DNA of 6,386 nt, taken from positions 820 to 7,205 of the forward strand of contig DEBW01000051.1 in the NCBI GenBank assembly GCA_002348905.1, in the 5' to 3' direction. Position numbers and translations under genes: made by a program. The stretch's first letter is position 1, and the number at the start of each line of letters is the position of its first letter. Below are positions 5,696 to 6,386 of the stretch, in pieces. The notes under the pieces were generated by a model. The model was not told where the DNA came from. It was given only the letters and a program-made list of their open reading frames with translations, and did not search any database. This stretch comes from Ruminococcus flavefaciens (GTDB taxonomy: Bacteria > Bacillota > Clostridia > Oscillospirales > Ruminococcaceae).

Positions 5696-6139
5696 TCAGG
5701 TGAACATAAGTCCGGTCTGAACAGCCGCAGCTGCATACCATACAAGTCCGGCAGCACACGCAAGACACAGCAGCACAGCCAGTATAAAACGAAATATCCC
5801 TGCCCGCTGAAAAGACAGGACAGGCGGTATCCCGTCTACGCACGTAAAATAAAGTGTGGTATGATGACCTTTGCGGTAGAGTGCGCCGATGATGCGGTCA
5901 GTCTCAACGCAGTAGCTCTTTCCGCCGGCTTTGAGTGTTATTATCCATTTCATGTCGTGCTGATGCCTCATGCTTCCTTTCCACATCGGATCAGTTTCTG
6001 CGAGGTCTATAAATAAGAACTCATTTTCTGTCACCACAGCACTGACCTTATTGCAGTAATCGTCCTCACGCCAGCGCATCCATGCTTTCTTTGCCAGATA
6101 ATAGAAGCAAAGCAGCAGTATCAGCAGTAATACTCCCAA
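5696..6139 (-). CDS. Hypothetical two-helix membrane protein, DUF3592-like architecture
   Basis: I do not recognise this 147-residue protein with certainty. A hydrophobic segment at residues 2-15 (GVLLLILLLCFYYL) is followed by basic residues (KKAWMRWR), a soluble middle part of about 90 residues, and a second hydrophobic segment at about 113-138. The middle part has alternating beta-type stretches (VSAVVTENEFLFIDL, MKWIITLKAGGKSYCVETD, GHHTTLYFTCVDG). Two flanking helices around a small beta domain with a 'gk.Y.ve' and 'kG....ly' pattern recall DUF3592 proteins; this is a weak resemblance, not an identification. The start is TTG at 6139, supported by GGAGG nine bases upstream; the first ATG (residue 22) would remove the first helix. 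The gene follows the methyltransferase by 25 bases, so the two are probably co-transcribed, and a weak terminator follows. No catalytic motif is visible. Confidence 0.75.
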   Translation of the reverse strand: MGVLLLILLLCFYYLAKKAWMRWREDDYCNKVSAVVTENEFLFIDLAETDPMWKGSMRHQHDMKWIITLKAGGKSYCVETDRIIGALYRKGHHTTLYFTCVDGIPPVLSFQRAGIFRFILAVLLCLACAAGLVWYAAAAVQTGLMFT

Positions 6140-6148
6140 CTCCGGACA

Positions 6149-6153
6149 CCTCC
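6149..6153 (-). promoter_or_regulatory. Ribosome binding site fixing a TTG start (membrane protein)
   Basis: The minus strand reads GGAGG followed by TG, nine bases before TTG at 6139-6137. It favours the TTG start, which keeps the first hydrophobic segment, over the ATG 21 codons further in. Confidence 0.65.
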
Positions 6154-6164
6154 ATTACGACCGT

Positions 6165-6386
6165 TTACTTTTTGCGAAGTACAGCCATAGCAGCATGGTG
6201 GAGAACTTCAAATTCCGGCTCTGCTATTTTATTTAAAAGAGCCATATGTTCACGTTCCCAGACGGATATCTCGACCTCGGAGAGAGAAGCTCCCACACCA
6301 CGGCAGGCTTTCATTCTGCCGTTCCAGCTCTCACGGGTGAAAGGCACATCCAGGTCATACTCATCGGCAGACTCAAGTTCAAATCC
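6165..6386 (-). CDS. Probable class I SAM-dependent methyltransferase, C-terminal fragment
   Basis: The frame is open from the window edge to a TAA at 6167-6165: 73 codons, beginning GFELESADEYDLDVPFTRESW. The 5' part of the gene is outside the window, so the GTG at 6347 is an internal Val and not a start. The segment YDLDVPFTRESWNGRMKACRGVGASLS followed by EREHMALLNKIAEPEFEVLHHAAMAVL resembles the C-terminal end of methyltransferases of the Methyltransf_11 type common in clostridia; that end typically follows the Rossmann fold with 'PFT.E.W.GR..ACRG.GASL'. The SAM-binding motifs themselves cannot be seen, so this assignment rests on the tail alone. The substrate is unknown. The gene is followed 25 bases later by the hypothetical membrane protein on the same strand. 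Confidence 0.65.
   Translation of the reverse strand, partial: GFELESADEYDLDVPFTRESWNGRMKACRGVGASLSEVEISVWEREHMALLNKIAEPEFEVLHHAAMAVLRKK

Overview
The window looks like chromosomal housekeeping DNA from a Bacillota (Firmicutes) bacterium of class Clostridia, most likely a Ruminococcus-like member of the Oscillospiraceae. This rests on the gene order rplS - signal peptidase I - ylqF/rbgA - rnhB - yraN, on strong AGGAGG-type ribosome binding sites with several TTG starts, and on the style of the proteins. The genus is an inference. Every supportable gene is on the minus strand, so transcription runs from the high coordinates to the low ones. Long open frames on the plus strand are shadows.

In transcription order: (1) 6386-6165 is the C-terminal end of a probable class I SAM-dependent methyltransferase, cut by the window edge, followed 25 bases later by a two-helix membrane protein of unknown function (6139-5696) and a probable weak intrinsic terminator. 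(2) An AT-rich upstream tract and a strong promoter (TTGCAA - 17 - TATAAT with an extended -10 TG) drive a structured leader of about 190 bases and then rplS (ribosomal protein L19). rplS is followed by a GC-rich hairpin and a clear rho-independent terminator. (3) After the terminator comes a tight seven-gene run: two tandem signal peptidase I genes (ATGA overlap), ylqF/rbgA (50S assembly GTPase), rnhB (RNase HII), yraN (UPF0102 nuclease-fold protein), thrC (threonine synthase) and the first 41 codons of a metallophosphoesterase that leaves the window.

The genes serve translation and growth: L19 and RbgA act in the large ribosomal subunit, the signal peptidases mature exported proteins, RNase HII removes ribonucleotides and RNA from DNA, and ThrC completes threonine synthesis. 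Gaps inside the run are short or negative, which suggests co-transcription. The only larger gap is 56 bases, before thrC.

I found no mobile element, CRISPR array, rRNA or tRNA gene, and no clear evidence of a new biological system. The points most worth a second look are the rplS leader RNA (probable L19 autoregulation, with the Shine-Dalgarno sequence in the loop of an AU hairpin), the diverged second signal peptidase, and the unidentified membrane protein upstream of rplS.
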